A stretch of DNA of 48,039 nucleotides from Candidatus Pelagibacter communis (lineage in GTDB: Bacteria > Pseudomonadota > Alphaproteobacteria > Pelagibacterales > Pelagibacteraceae), in the NCBI GenBank assembly GCA_001180065.1, contig CVSM01000045.1:1-48039 (forward strand), in the 5' to 3' direction. Under the pieces are notes generated by a model, which saw only the letters and a list, made by a program, of their open reading frames with translations, had not been told where the DNA came from and made no database searches. The position numbers were made by a program, and so were the translations under genes. This document shows positions 35,988 through 44,698 of this stretch, in pieces. Every line of letters starts with the position of its first letter. Position 1 is the first letter of the stretch.

Positions 35988-36838
35988 TTAAATAAACTGA
36001 AATAATAATACTTAATTTTATTTATAATTAGATCAATAATCATGAATAATGAATAAGATGGGTCATCTAGTTTACCATCAAAAACTTTTTTGTTATCTCC
36101 TCTTAGATAATATTTTCTAAAAAACCTTGGATTAAAACCATATTTAAGTAAAAATGTTTTGGTTCCATTATTTAATCTTATATTACTTTTTCTAGTTGTG
36201 ATCGAACTAAAGTGATATACTTTAAATTTACTAATTGTTTTAAAAATACGAACATTATTTTCCCATAATTTCATACAAAAATCAGGATCAGAACCGTCTC
36301 CAGGGTTGAATTCCTCACTAAATCCACCGACTCGTAACCATAAATCTTTATGTATTAAATGAGGCGCCCAATGCGATCCTTGTAAATCTTGTGAATTATC
36401 TTTATCACAAAATTCATTAAATTTACTTTCATCAAAATCTTCAGGTGATGATCCACAATCATAATTTAATAAACCTTCACTTATTGATATATTTGTACCT
36501 GTTAAGTAAAACATATTATCTTTATATTTAATCACTTCTTTTTTGAGATATTCGTCCCAATGATAACAAAAAAACATGTCATCATGTGAATAAAGAATAA
36601 AATCTGTAGTTATTTTTTTTGTTGCTAAATTAACTGACTTACAAAGTCCAATATTTTTATCGCTATAACTGAATTTCATATTTTTTTGTTTTGCATAATT
36701 TAAAGTGCCATCAGTTCCTTCATTTATATGTAAGATAATTTCATGTTCATATTTAGAATTCTTGATTATCGACTCAATTGTAGATTTTAAATATTCTAAA
36801 TTATTATAAGTAGGTATTACGATTGATAGTTTCATCAA
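35984..36838 (-). CDS. GT2-family glycosyltransferase
   Basis: A 284-residue GT-A fold enzyme. The N-terminal LSIVIPTYNNLEYLKSTIES and the metal-binding LYSHDDMFF (DD motif, near residue 95) are clear. GDGSDPDFCMKLWENN is the acceptor-side acidic motif. The C-terminal 50 residues may form a membrane-associated tail. It overlaps its upstream neighbour by four bases (ATGA). Sugar specificity is unknown. Confidence 0.88.
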   Translation of the reverse strand: MMKLSIVIPTYNNLEYLKSTIESIIKNSKYEHEIILHINEGTDGTLNYAKQKNMKFSYSDKNIGLCKSVNLATKKITTDFILYSHDDMFFCYHWDEYLKKEVIKYKDNMFYLTGTNISISEGLLNYDCGSSPEDFDESKFNEFCDKDNSQDLQGSHWAPHLIHKDLWLRVGGFSEEFNPGDGSDPDFCMKLWENNVRIFKTISKFKVYHFSSITTRKSNIRLNNGTKTFLLKYGFNPRFFRKYYLRGDNKKVFDGKLDDPSYSLFMIIDLIINKIKYYYFSLFK

Positions 36839-38952
36839 TATAATTCAACGGATTTACCTAAGGATTTATCTACGATATATTTTGTTGTTCTCTGCTCATT
36901 AAAAAGTTTAAAATATTTTTTTTTACCCTTGTATGCAATTTTTTTTCTTAAATCTGAATTTTTTTTATAAAATTTAATCTTATTTGATAGATCATTAATA
37001 TTATCATAAAAGATAATTTCATTCTTATCAAAAAAATCACTTATTTGTGTTTTTTTATCAATAAACGTTAATAATCCATTACCCATTAATGATGCAATTC
37101 TATTACTTGAATAATATTTTGCAGGTAATCCCCTACTTAAGTTCAACCCCATTTTAGAATTTACCAAGGATTGATAAAATTGATTTCCCCAAATAGGTTC
37201 TTTGTTTCTAAATCCATAAAAATCGCAATTAATATTATCAAGTTTTCTTATTAATCGATCTAAAAAATTAATTCTCTCATCTGTTTTACCTTTTTTTAAA
37301 GTAGCTCTATTTACTCCATGACTCATTGCATAAAATAAATCCATTTTTGGGTTTAATTTAAATACATCATAGCATTCAATGTTTTTATCAACAGGAACAA
37401 AGAAAAAATGTAAATTCTTAATTTTAATTTTTTGATTTGAAATAACGCTTGGATGTGTAGTGATAAAGTTATGATCTACGATCTCACTATATAATGATAT
37501 GTTTTGAATATTATTTTTTGAGTAATCTAAACTTGGCATTACAGGATCTTCATTCCATTGTGATATCACTAAATTTCTATTTGTTAATTTTATATCCCTT
37601 AAAGTATTTGAATCTATGTTTTTTGTATGTCCAAAAATAAATAAGTCTGGATTATAATTCTTTATTGTTTCAATAAGATATTCTTGAAATTTTGAATTAA
37701 TATTTTGAAAAGAAAGAGTTCTATTTTGTTTTATAAAATCTCTATCACTGATTTCTAAAACATCATGACCATTTCTGATAAAACCATTTGTAAATTTTTT
37801 GCCTATCGATATGTTATAAAGTCTATGATTTAATTTCTGACCTGCATTATAGATACTTACAATTCTTAATTTATTTCTTATAAAATTTAGATTAAAATTA
37901 TGTATTAATTTGTCCCTTATTTCATCAATTACTTTGGAGTTATTTTTAGTAATGTGTTTAACATTATTGTATCCTCCCTTTTGAATTTTTTGTCTTAGTC
38001 TATCATTAATAATTAATCTTTTAATTTCATTATAAAGGTCATTTGAAGAAAGTTTTTTTAATATAACACAGTGATCTGTTGTTTCAGGTAATCCTCCTTT
38101 GTTTGAGATTATAGTTGCACATGCTCTAGATGAAGACTCCAATGCTGTTCTACCAAACGGCTCCTCCCATCTTGAAGGAACAACAGCTATTTCTGATTTA
38201 TTCAAAAAATTTAATACTTTTTTATGTTTTAAAAAACCTACTTCTGTGTGACGATTATGATTTATATGAGGTCTTTTTCGGCTTTCATCTCCGATAGAGA
38301 AAGCTTTCCAATTTTTAAATTCATCTAAAATCTTTAAAATTGCGTCTCTATAAATATCATATCCTTTTGATTCATTTAGTTTACCTACAAAGATTATATT
38401 CTTATTTTTTTTTAATAATTTTTTTTCTTTGTGAATGCTAGGATAGACAACTTCAGTTTTATCAATTAATTTTTTATCTATTCCATTAAAAAATCTGTTT
38501 TGCACCCATTTACTAACAAAAATGATTTTATCAACATTATTAATTAATAATATTCTTTCAGCTATAGATTTAGATCCTTTCATGCTCATAGGATCATTAT
38601 GGAAATATAATATAAATTTTCTATTTATCTTATTTTTGAGATAATTAAAAACTAAGGGCCTATTATGTATTTCAATTATATCAAAATCATATTTTTTATT
38701 TATTTTAATAAAATTATCACAATACTCATTAGTAGTACTTGAAAATTTTGATTTTTTTTTATTTAGTTCAACATTAATATAGTTTTTCGTAAGGTAATCT
38801 TTAGTGTCAGTATTACCAAATATAAAATTATTTTTTCTAAATTTTGAGTATTTAAAAAAATCATTTACCCAAATTGCTGCCGCTTGTGCTTTACTTATAG
38901 TATAATTTTCTTTATACGGTAAAATAGTTGCTATTTTAGTTTCTTTTATCAT
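36835..38952 (-). CDS. two-domain glycosyltransferase: GT4 fused to CgeB/DUF3880-like
   Basis: A 705-residue protein with two GT-B type halves. The first (about 1-345) is a GT4 enzyme with IIFVGKLNESKGYD and the nucleotide-sugar motif EEPFGRTALE. The second (about 358-705) starts LRIVSIYNAG and resembles CgeB/DUF3880 with a Glycos_transf_1_2 tail (KMGLNLSRG...NRIASLMGNGLLTF). Such tandem enzymes can add two sugars to one acceptor. Its start overlaps the GIY-YIG gene by 17 bases, so the four genes form one operon. Confidence 0.83.
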   Translation of the reverse strand: MIKETKIATILPYKENYTISKAQAAAIWVNDFFKYSKFRKNNFIFGNTDTKDYLTKNYINVELNKKKSKFSSTTNEYCDNFIKINKKYDFDIIEIHNRPLVFNYLKNKINRKFILYFHNDPMSMKGSKSIAERILLINNVDKIIFVSKWVQNRFFNGIDKKLIDKTEVVYPSIHKEKKLLKKNKNIIFVGKLNESKGYDIYRDAILKILDEFKNWKAFSIGDESRKRPHINHNRHTEVGFLKHKKVLNFLNKSEIAVVPSRWEEPFGRTALESSSRACATIISNKGGLPETTDHCVILKKLSSNDLYNEIKRLIINDRLRQKIQKGGYNNVKHITKNNSKVIDEIRDKLIHNFNLNFIRNKLRIVSIYNAGQKLNHRLYNISIGKKFTNGFIRNGHDVLEISDRDFIKQNRTLSFQNINSKFQEYLIETIKNYNPDLFIFGHTKNIDSNTLRDIKLTNRNLVISQWNEDPVMPSLDYSKNNIQNISLYSEIVDHNFITTHPSVISNQKIKIKNLHFFFVPVDKNIECYDVFKLNPKMDLFYAMSHGVNRATLKKGKTDERINFLDRLIRKLDNINCDFYGFRNKEPIWGNQFYQSLVNSKMGLNLSRGLPAKYYSSNRIASLMGNGLLTFIDKKTQISDFFDKNEIIFYDNINDLSNKIKFYKKNSDLRKKIAYKGKKKYFKLFNEQRTTKYIVDKSLGKSVELY

Positions 38953-39199
38953 TATGTTTTTTTAATATAGTTGATCTTTTATTTCTATCTTTTTTAAGTT
39001 TATATTCAAAAGACATTGCATCCTTTTTTTTTAAAAATTTTTTTTTAAAAATAAGCTCCCATATATAACCTTTTGTAGATTTAGCACCTTTGTTATTATT
39101 GTGTTTATCAAGTCTGAATTTGATATCTTTAGTATATCCAACATATGTTTTTTTTCTAAAACCATTAAGCGTTTTTATCATGTAAACAAAATAAGGCAT
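38936..39199 (-). CDS. GIY-YIG nuclease domain protein (UPF0213-like)
   Basis: An 87-residue single-domain protein. It has YFVYMIK and TYVGYTKD (the GIY-YIG pair), an arginine in KFRLDKHN, and a glutamate in SFEYKLKK that completes the catalytic set. Such small proteins are related to nuclease domains of UvrC and Slx1, but their roles are mostly unknown. The ATG lies 12 bases after the CCA of tRNA-Glu. It overlaps the two-domain glycosyltransferase by 17 bases. Confidence 0.85.
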   Translation of the reverse strand: MPYFVYMIKTLNGFRKKTYVGYTKDIKFRLDKHNNNKGAKSTKGYIWELIFKKKFLKKKDAMSFEYKLKKDRNKRSTILKKHNDKRN

Positions 39200-39211
39200 A
39201 CTTATGTAGGG

Positions 39212-39286
39212 TGGCGGTCCCTAGGGGAATCGAACCCCTCTTTCGAGGATGAAAACCACGTGTCCTAACCGATAGACGAAGGGACC
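39212..39286 (-). tRNA. tRNA-Glu (anticodon UUC)
   Basis: A full cloverleaf. The acceptor stem is GGTCCCT/AGGGACC. The anticodon loop is TTTTCAT with anticodon TTC, the T loop is TTCGATT, and CCA is encoded. The anticodon stem CGTGG/CCTCG has a U.U mismatch at positions 29-41. It is followed 12 bases later by the GIY-YIG gene and preceded by glpX on the same strand. Confidence 0.96.
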
Positions 39287-39321
39287 AAATTTGGATCTTT
39301 TATTGTAAAATATAAAATTTA

Positions 39322-40272
39322 TCAAGTTTTTATAGTATCTTCACGTATTACAATTTTACACATATTTGAGTTTTTGTGTGTAACTAAGGTCTCAGTGATA
39401 AAATTATTATCTTTAACTTTAACACCTTTAACCAATTCACCTGAAGTAATTCCAGTAGCACAGAAAATTGAATCACCTTTTATAATTTCTTTTAAATCAT
39501 ATTTTCTTTTTAAATCTTTAATTCCCATTTTTTTTGCTCTTAAAATATCTTCATCTTTATCAAAGATAAATCTTCCTTGAAATTTACATCCATACGCATC
39601 AATTGCCGATGCTGCCAAAACACCCTCAGGCCCTCCTCCAATACCTAAAAAGATATCAACACCATATTTTTTGTCTGTAACCATTAAAGCACCAGCTACA
39701 TCACCATCTGATATTAACTTTATTTTTACATTTAATCTTTTTAATTCATTGATAATTTTCTTATGTCTTGGTCGATCTAAGATGCATGCTGTTACATTTT
39801 TAGCATCTTTGTTTAGACAGTCAGCTATATTTTTTATATTTTTCTCTACAGAAAAATCTAAATCTGTGGCATCAATAGGTACTTCATTTGTAACTGCAAG
39901 TTTATCCATATATGTTTCTGGCGCATTAAATAAATTTCCTTTTTCTGCAATAGATATTACTGAAATTGCTCCAGGTAAATTTTTTGCTACAAAATTTGTT
40001 CCCTCAACAGGGTCAACTGCTATATCAATATTCAAATTACTACCAGCACCCAATTTTTCACCAATAAATAACATTGGAGCCTCATCAATTTCTCCTTCTC
40101 CTATAACAACCTCACCATTTATTTTGAGTTTATTAATTTCATTTCTCATTGAGTCTGTAGCTGCTTTATCAGCATTTTTTTTATCATTTTTTCCTATAAA
40201 CTTATGACAGGATATTGCTGCCTTTGATGTCACGTTTATAATTTCACCAATTAAATCTTTATTTAAAGTCAC
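39322..40272 (-). CDS. glpX: class II fructose-1,6-bisphosphatase
   Basis: GlpX, 316 residues, dephosphorylates fructose-1,6-bisphosphate in gluconeogenesis. Motifs seen are GEGEIDEAPML, the metal/substrate site DPVEGTNFV, and GIGGGPEGVLAA. The start codon is GTG; it shares its first G with the TAG stop of the transporter gene upstream. Complete. Confidence 0.94.
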   Translation of the reverse strand: MTLNKDLIGEIINVTSKAAISCHKFIGKNDKKNADKAATDSMRNEINKLKINGEVVIGEGEIDEAPMLFIGEKLGAGSNLNIDIAVDPVEGTNFVAKNLPGAISVISIAEKGNLFNAPETYMDKLAVTNEVPIDATDLDFSVEKNIKNIADCLNKDAKNVTACILDRPRHKKIINELKRLNVKIKLISDGDVAGALMVTDKKYGVDIFLGIGGGPEGVLAASAIDAYGCKFQGRFIFDKDEDILRAKKMGIKDLKRKYDLKEIIKGDSIFCATGITSGELVKGVKVKDNNFITETLVTHKNSNMCKIVIREDTIKT

Positions 40273-41270
40273 TAAATTTTTTCTCGAGATAATTTATCTG
40301 TATTAATTTTAAGTTTATTTTCAAATTCGTTTAATCTTTTCCACACAGAGATCAACTCAACTATAATAGGCCAGCTTCTAACAAGATATTGTAATGATGT
40401 TTCAACTCTTCCAAACGCTCTTATAATTTGTTGAACAAAACCTAAAGTTATTGCTCCAGTAACTATAGTTGGAGCTAAAGCTAGATATGGAACAATAACC
40501 ATTCCTTGTAAATAACTCCATTTAACGGCATTAAAATATAAATAATGAAAATACATTTTATAATGTATTTTTCTAACTCCACCATAGAGATCCTCAATTT
40601 TTGCAGGTTGTGCACTTTCTTTGAAATCTTCTCCAAGAACTAATTCCTTTCTGTATGCAGCCTCTTCTTTTTGAATATCATATTCTATTCCAGGTAATTT
40701 AATTCCCACAGAAGCAAGAATAAATGTACCACCTAAAGCAGACACGATCGCAACCCAAACTAATGCATGATCTACCTCACCTATCCAGGGTAATACCGTT
40801 ATACTTTTAGATAAACCCCATAAAATTGGTGTAAATGCAATTAATGTCATAATACTTCTTAAAAGTTCAGCCCCTAAACCTTCCATTATTCTCGCAAACT
40901 TAAGTGTATCTTCTTGTACTCTTTGAGAAGCCCCTTCGATAGATGAAGCAAAATTCCATTTATCATGATAAAAATCAGCCATTGCTGTCCTCCATCTAAA
41001 AGTCCAATGGCTTGTAAAATAATCACTAAATATTACAACTAAAATATAAACAGCAGCAATTTTAGCGAAAGTAAAAAGATAAGTAATAAATTCTTTTTCT
41101 GTTACTGCTCCAGGTTCAGCCAATGCTTTTTGTAATGTATCGTAAAATTCACCAAACCATTCATTAATTCTTACATCTAATTGAACTTGATACCATGTAG
41201 CAGTAAGGATAAGTATTGTTCCACCAATACTCCATAAATGCCATCTTTTATCAGTAAAAAATTTAAACAT
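40272..41270 (-). CDS. SbmA/BacA-like peptide transporter
   Basis: A 332-residue membrane protein of the SbmA/BacA family, dimeric proton-coupled importers of peptides with an ABC-exporter-like fold but no ATPase. Features include WYQVQLDVRINEWFGEFYDTLQ, HWTFRWRTAM, and the EGASQRVQEDTLKFA segment. It is shorter than enteric SbmA (about 400). It is directly coupled to glpX downstream and follows the NDUFS4-like gene. Confidence 0.85.
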   Translation of the reverse strand: MFKFFTDKRWHLWSIGGTILILTATWYQVQLDVRINEWFGEFYDTLQKALAEPGAVTEKEFITYLFTFAKIAAVYILVVIFSDYFTSHWTFRWRTAMADFYHDKWNFASSIEGASQRVQEDTLKFARIMEGLGAELLRSIMTLIAFTPILWGLSKSITVLPWIGEVDHALVWVAIVSALGGTFILASVGIKLPGIEYDIQKEEAAYRKELVLGEDFKESAQPAKIEDLYGGVRKIHYKMYFHYLYFNAVKWSYLQGMVIVPYLALAPTIVTGAITLGFVQQIIRAFGRVETSLQYLVRSWPIIVELISVWKRLNEFENKLKINTDKLSREKI

Positions 41271-41274
41271 AATT

Positions 41275-41556
41275 TTAGTTTAAAAAATTGTCAGCATAGG
41301 ATTTAGCAACAATTTTTCTTTTTTTCGGCTCTATTATTTCATAATTAATTTTTTTCTTCTTTGCGTAATTGATAGCTAATTCTTTAGTTGAAAATTCTAA
41401 TTTTAGCTCAGAATAAGTATCAGAAGAACTTTCCCAGCCCATCAAAGGGTTTTTAGTGGGATCAGCAGTTTCAAATTCTAATATCCACTTATCAGTCTTG
41501 CCCATTCCTGACTGCATAGCAGTTTTATTTGGTTTATATATTTTTGCTTTTTTCAT
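41275..41556 (-). CDS. NDUFS4-like NADH dehydrogenase (complex I) accessory subunit
   Basis: A protein of about 93 residues matching the 'ETC complex I subunit' family, the bacterial counterpart of the mitochondrial 18-kDa subunit NDUFS4. The signature is PLMGWESSSDTYSELKLEFSTKELAINYAKK. I place the start at ATG 41556; a TTG two codons upstream would reach the tRNA. Only six bases separate this ATG from the CCA of tRNA-Pro, leaving no room for a leader or its own promoter. The family is a marker of alphaproteobacteria. Confidence 0.9.
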   Translation of the reverse strand: MKKAKIYKPNKTAMQSGMGKTDKWILEFETADPTKNPLMGWESSSDTYSELKLEFSTKELAINYAKKKKINYEIIEPKKRKIVAKSYADNFLN

Positions 41557-41562
41557 ATTCAA

Positions 41563-41639
<77 letters not shown>

Positions 41640-41643
41640 AGAA

Positions 41644-41662
41644 AAGTACTAATACAGTACTT
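41644..41662. promoter_or_regulatory. perfect dyad in the tRNA-Pro / zinc-ribbon divergent promoter region
   Basis: AAGTACT-N5-AGTACTT is a perfect seven-base inverted repeat, five bases upstream of the tRNA-Pro 5' end. On the minus strand TTGAAA and TATTAG (16-base spacing) flank it as a possible tRNA promoter, so the dyad overlaps the -10 region. It could be an operator or a hairpin in the tRNA leader. Confidence 0.4.
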
Positions 41663-41732
41663 ATATATTTTTTCAATGTATAAAGATGTGTAAAACAAAG
41701 GATTTTTAACTAGAATCTGTTATATAGAGCGT

Positions 41733-42203
41733 ATGATAATTATTTGTCCATCATGTGGAAAAAAATTTGAATTAGATGAAAATTTAATACCTGACAAAGG
41801 TAGGTTATTGAAATGTGGATCATGCGATCAAACATGGTTTTATAATAAAAATGTTGAATTATCGGTCAAGCCTTCAACTGAAAAAAATGATTTAAAAACT
41901 GAAACTAAAAAGAAAGAGTTAGAAATTGAAAATATTAAGAATAATGAAATTGATCAATCATATAGAAAATTACCAGACAATAAAAAAACTCAATTAATTA
42001 AGTACAAACCAAATTCAAATTTTACAATCGGAAAATTCTTAAGTTATATTATAGTTTCTTTAATTACTTTTGTTGCATTAATAATTATATTAGACACTTT
42101 TAAGAGTCCTTTAAGTGTGTTTTTTCCAAATTTGGAATTAATTTTGTTTAACTTATTTGAGACCTTGAGAGATTTAACTCTTTTTGCTAAAGATCTAAGA
42201 TAA
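41733..42203 (+). CDS. MJ0042-type zinc-ribbon membrane protein
   Basis: A 156-residue protein. The N-terminal zinc ribbon has CPSCGKKFELDE and LKCGSCDQTWFY, two CxxC pairs, as in the MJ0042 family. A charged linker and one membrane helix (about residues 108-128) follow. Such proteins are common in alphaproteobacteria; their role is uncertain. It ends one base before nhaA. Confidence 0.85.
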   Translation: MIIICPSCGKKFELDENLIPDKGRLLKCGSCDQTWFYNKNVELSVKPSTEKNDLKTETKKKELEIENIKNNEIDQSYRKLPDNKKTQLIKYKPNSNFTIGKFLSYIIVSLITFVALIIILDTFKSPLSVFFPNLELILFNLFETLRDLTLFAKDLR

Positions 42204-42204
42204 A

Positions 42205-43377
42205 ATGATTAATTATTTATCAAAACCTTTTATATGGTTTTTTAAACTTGAGGCAGCAAGTGGATTGGTTTTGTTATTTGCTGCTATCATTGCCTTGATA
42301 ATAAGTAATTCTGGTTTATCTGAATTATATTTTTCTACCTTAAATGAATATTTATTTATTGGCATAAATAATTTTGGTTTAAAATTATCAGTTTTACATT
42401 GGATAAATGATGCCTTGATGGCAATATTCTTTTTCTTTGTTACTTTAGAAATTAAACGTGAATTTTTACAAGGTGAATTGTCTAATATAAAACAAGCATT
42501 ACTGCCGATAATAGCGGCTGTAGGAGGAATGCTTGTTCCTGCCCTATTTTATGTTTTTATTAATTTTGGAGATAGTGAAACAATGACTGGATGGGCTATA
42601 CCCTCAGCAACTGATATAGCTTTTTCTTTAGGTGTATTATCTTTATTAGGTAAACGAGTGCCATTGTCCTTAAAAGTTTTTTTAACGGCACTTGCAATAA
42701 TTGACGATTTAGGTGCAATAGTAATTATAGCAATTTTTTATTCTGGAGATTTAAGTATAAAATATTTAAGTTTAATGTTATTGGCTTTTTTAATCTTATT
42801 AGTCATTAATAAATTTGATGTTAAGAAATTTTTACCTTACTTGGTAATTGGTATTTTTCTTTGGGATTTTACACATAATTCAGGAATACATGCAACAATT
42901 GCTGGAGTTCTACTAGCAATGACTATTCCACATAGAAAAAAAGAAAAAGACTTCTCTCTTTTAATTAAGATTGAACATGCAATAAGCCCATATGTTGCTT
43001 TTGGAATAATGCCATTATTTGCATTTGCAAATGCTGGAGTTTCACTTGAAGGATTATCTTTTGGATCATTGCTAAATAAGGTGCCGTTAGGAATTGTATT
43101 GGGATTATTCTTAGGTAAACAACTAGGAGTTTTTGTTTTTTCATATATTTCAATAAAAACAAAAATTGCACAAATGCCAAGTAATTCAAATTGGTTTAAC
43201 TTTTATGGTGTCGGTGTTTTAACTGGTATTGGATTCACAATGAGTCTATTTGTAGGAAATTTAGCATTTGTGGATAGCATGCAATATATGGATGGAGTAA
43301 AAATAGGCGTATTAACCGGGTCATTATTATCCACCCTGTTTGGATACTTTTTGATATTACTTACTCCTAATAAATAA
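42205..43377 (+). CDS. nhaA: Na+/H+ antiporter NhaA
   Basis: NhaA, 390 residues and about twelve helices, exports sodium in exchange for protons, an obvious need in seawater. The ion-binding pair Asp167-Asp168 lies in AIIDDLGAI. Asp137 in the unwound helix (ATDIAFSLG) and the late GIGFTMSLF motif are conserved. Complete. Confidence 0.95.
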   Translation: MINYLSKPFIWFFKLEAASGLVLLFAAIIALIISNSGLSELYFSTLNEYLFIGINNFGLKLSVLHWINDALMAIFFFFVTLEIKREFLQGELSNIKQALLPIIAAVGGMLVPALFYVFINFGDSETMTGWAIPSATDIAFSLGVLSLLGKRVPLSLKVFLTALAIIDDLGAIVIIAIFYSGDLSIKYLSLMLLAFLILLVINKFDVKKFLPYLVIGIFLWDFTHNSGIHATIAGVLLAMTIPHRKKEKDFSLLIKIEHAISPYVAFGIMPLFAFANAGVSLEGLSFGSLLNKVPLGIVLGLFLGKQLGVFVFSYISIKTKIAQMPSNSNWFNFYGVGVLTGIGFTMSLFVGNLAFVDSMQYMDGVKIGVLTGSLLSTLFGYFLILLTPNK

Positions 43378-43387
43378 TTTTTTATAA

Positions 43388-43933
43388 ATGAAAAAATTAG
43401 TATTTATAAGTTTTGTAATTATTATGTTTTTTTTTAAGAATTTCGCCTCAGCAAAATATGATAAAGTTTTTTATGATTTTCAAATAAAAAGTATTTCTGG
43501 TGAACTTATTGATTTAAAAAAGTATAAAGATAAAGCCATTTTACTAGTAAACACTGCTAGCTATTGTGGTTTTACAAAACAATATGACGGACTACAAAAA
43601 TTATGGAAAAAGTATGAGTCTCAAGGATTGGTTGTTTTAGGTGTACCATCAGACTCATTTAATCAAGAAAAAAAATCTAATAATGAAGTCAAAGAATTTT
43701 GTGAAGTAAATTTTAATGTTAATTTTCCCCTTACTGAAATTACTGAGGTAAAAGGTAAAAAGGCTCATCCTATCTATATATGGGCTAAAGAAAATTTTGG
43801 CAATTCAGCTATCCCAAAATGGAATTTTCATAAGATTTTAATTAATAAAGAGGGAAAAGTAGAAAATACATACGGATCGTTAACAAAACCGATGTCAAAT
43901 AAGTTGATTTTAGAAATTGAAAAAATTTTATAA
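43388..43933 (+). CDS. glutathione-peroxidase family thiol peroxidase, exported
   Basis: A 181-residue GPx-family enzyme. An N-terminal signal peptide (ending FASA) suggests the periplasm. The peroxidatic cysteine is Cys60 in TASYCGFT. The distal KWNFHKILI carries the conserved Trp and Asn. The usual glutamine block is changed to VPSDSFNQE, as in a known alphaproteobacterial branch. It is non-selenium and probably uses thioredoxin-like reductants. It overlaps the MBL gene tail-to-tail by six bases. Confidence 0.9.
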   Translation: MKKLVFISFVIIMFFFKNFASAKYDKVFYDFQIKSISGELIDLKKYKDKAILLVNTASYCGFTKQYDGLQKLWKKYESQGLVVLGVPSDSFNQEKKSNNEVKEFCEVNFNVNFPLTEITEVKGKKAHPIYIWAKENFGNSAIPKWNFHKILINKEGKVENTYGSLTKPMSNKLILEIEKIL

Positions 43934-44698
43934 ATTTACGCTTAAACCATCATAGGCAGGCACTACATTTTTCGGAAGTCTTCTTTTGAGTTTTTGATAA
44001 TCTAAGTCTAAATGTAAATTAGTTAAAATAGATTTTTTTGGTTTAAACTTTTTAATTAATTCAAGACTACTTTCTAAATTTAAATGTGATGGATGATATC
44101 TATACCACAAACAGTCAATTATTAGATAATTTAAGTTTTGAAAATACTTATAGTCTTTTTTATTAATTTTACTTACATCACTTATATAAGCTAATTTTTT
44201 ATCAATAATGTAACAAATACTGTTTACCTTTCCGTGTTTAACTTTTATAGGAATTATCTTTCTATTTTTTTTACCATCCTTAATAGATAATTTTTGATTA
44301 ATAGAGTTTAGTTTTAGTATAGCAGGATACTCTATGCTATTATTTTTAAAACAATATCCAAAAGTTTTCATTAAATATCTTTTAGTATCCATATCTGCAT
44401 AAACATTAATCGGGACTTTCTTTTTAATATAAAAAACTCTTAAATCATTTATACCATGTGTTTGATCAGCATGCATATGAGAATAAAAAACTTTATCTAT
44501 TTGATTAATCTTATTATCGATAAGTTGTTGTCTTAAATCAGGGGAAGTATCAATAAGAATAGTTTCATCTTTAGTTTTGATTAAAGCACAACATCTTGTC
44601 CTATGATTTTTTTTATCATTTGGATTACAATTTCCAAAGTAACCATCTGGCCTTGGTACACCCATTGAACTTCCACAGCCTAAAATAATAAATTTCAT
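43928..44698 (-). CDS. MBL-fold metallo-hydrolase, PhnP-like
   Basis: A 256-residue metallo-beta-lactamase-fold protein. LGCGSSMGVPRPDG opens the family, the metal motif is HMHADQTHG, and further ligands include the aspartate in YISDVS and the histidine in NLHLDLDY. The relatives are PhnP-type phosphodiesterases. In many alphaproteobacteria it follows tatD; here it lies 13 kb away and is coupled by TAATG to hom. Bases 43974-44036 of this gene reappear inverted at the right end of the window. Confidence 0.88.
   Translation of the reverse strand: MKFIILGCGSSMGVPRPDGYFGNCNPNDKKNHRTRCCALIKTKDETILIDTSPDLRQQLIDNKINQIDKVFYSHMHADQTHGINDLRVFYIKKKVPINVYADMDTKRYLMKTFGYCFKNNSIEYPAILKLNSINQKLSIKDGKKNRKIIPIKVKHGKVNSICYIIDKKLAYISDVSKINKKDYKYFQNLNYLIIDCLWYRYHPSHLNLESSLELIKKFKPKKSILTNLHLDLDYQKLKRRLPKNVVPAYDGLSVNL
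43974..44036 (+). repeat. 63-base inverted repeat, copy 1 (inside the MBL gene)
   Basis: This stretch matches the reverse complement of 47977-48039 at all 63 positions. This copy fits its gene; the other does not. Confidence 0.97.

Noticed and set aside
39671-40207. A 178-codon open frame on the plus strand opposite glpX.
   Set aside because: It lies wholly inside a well-supported GlpX gene, has a biased low-complexity composition, and reads as the antisense shadow of the GlpX codons.
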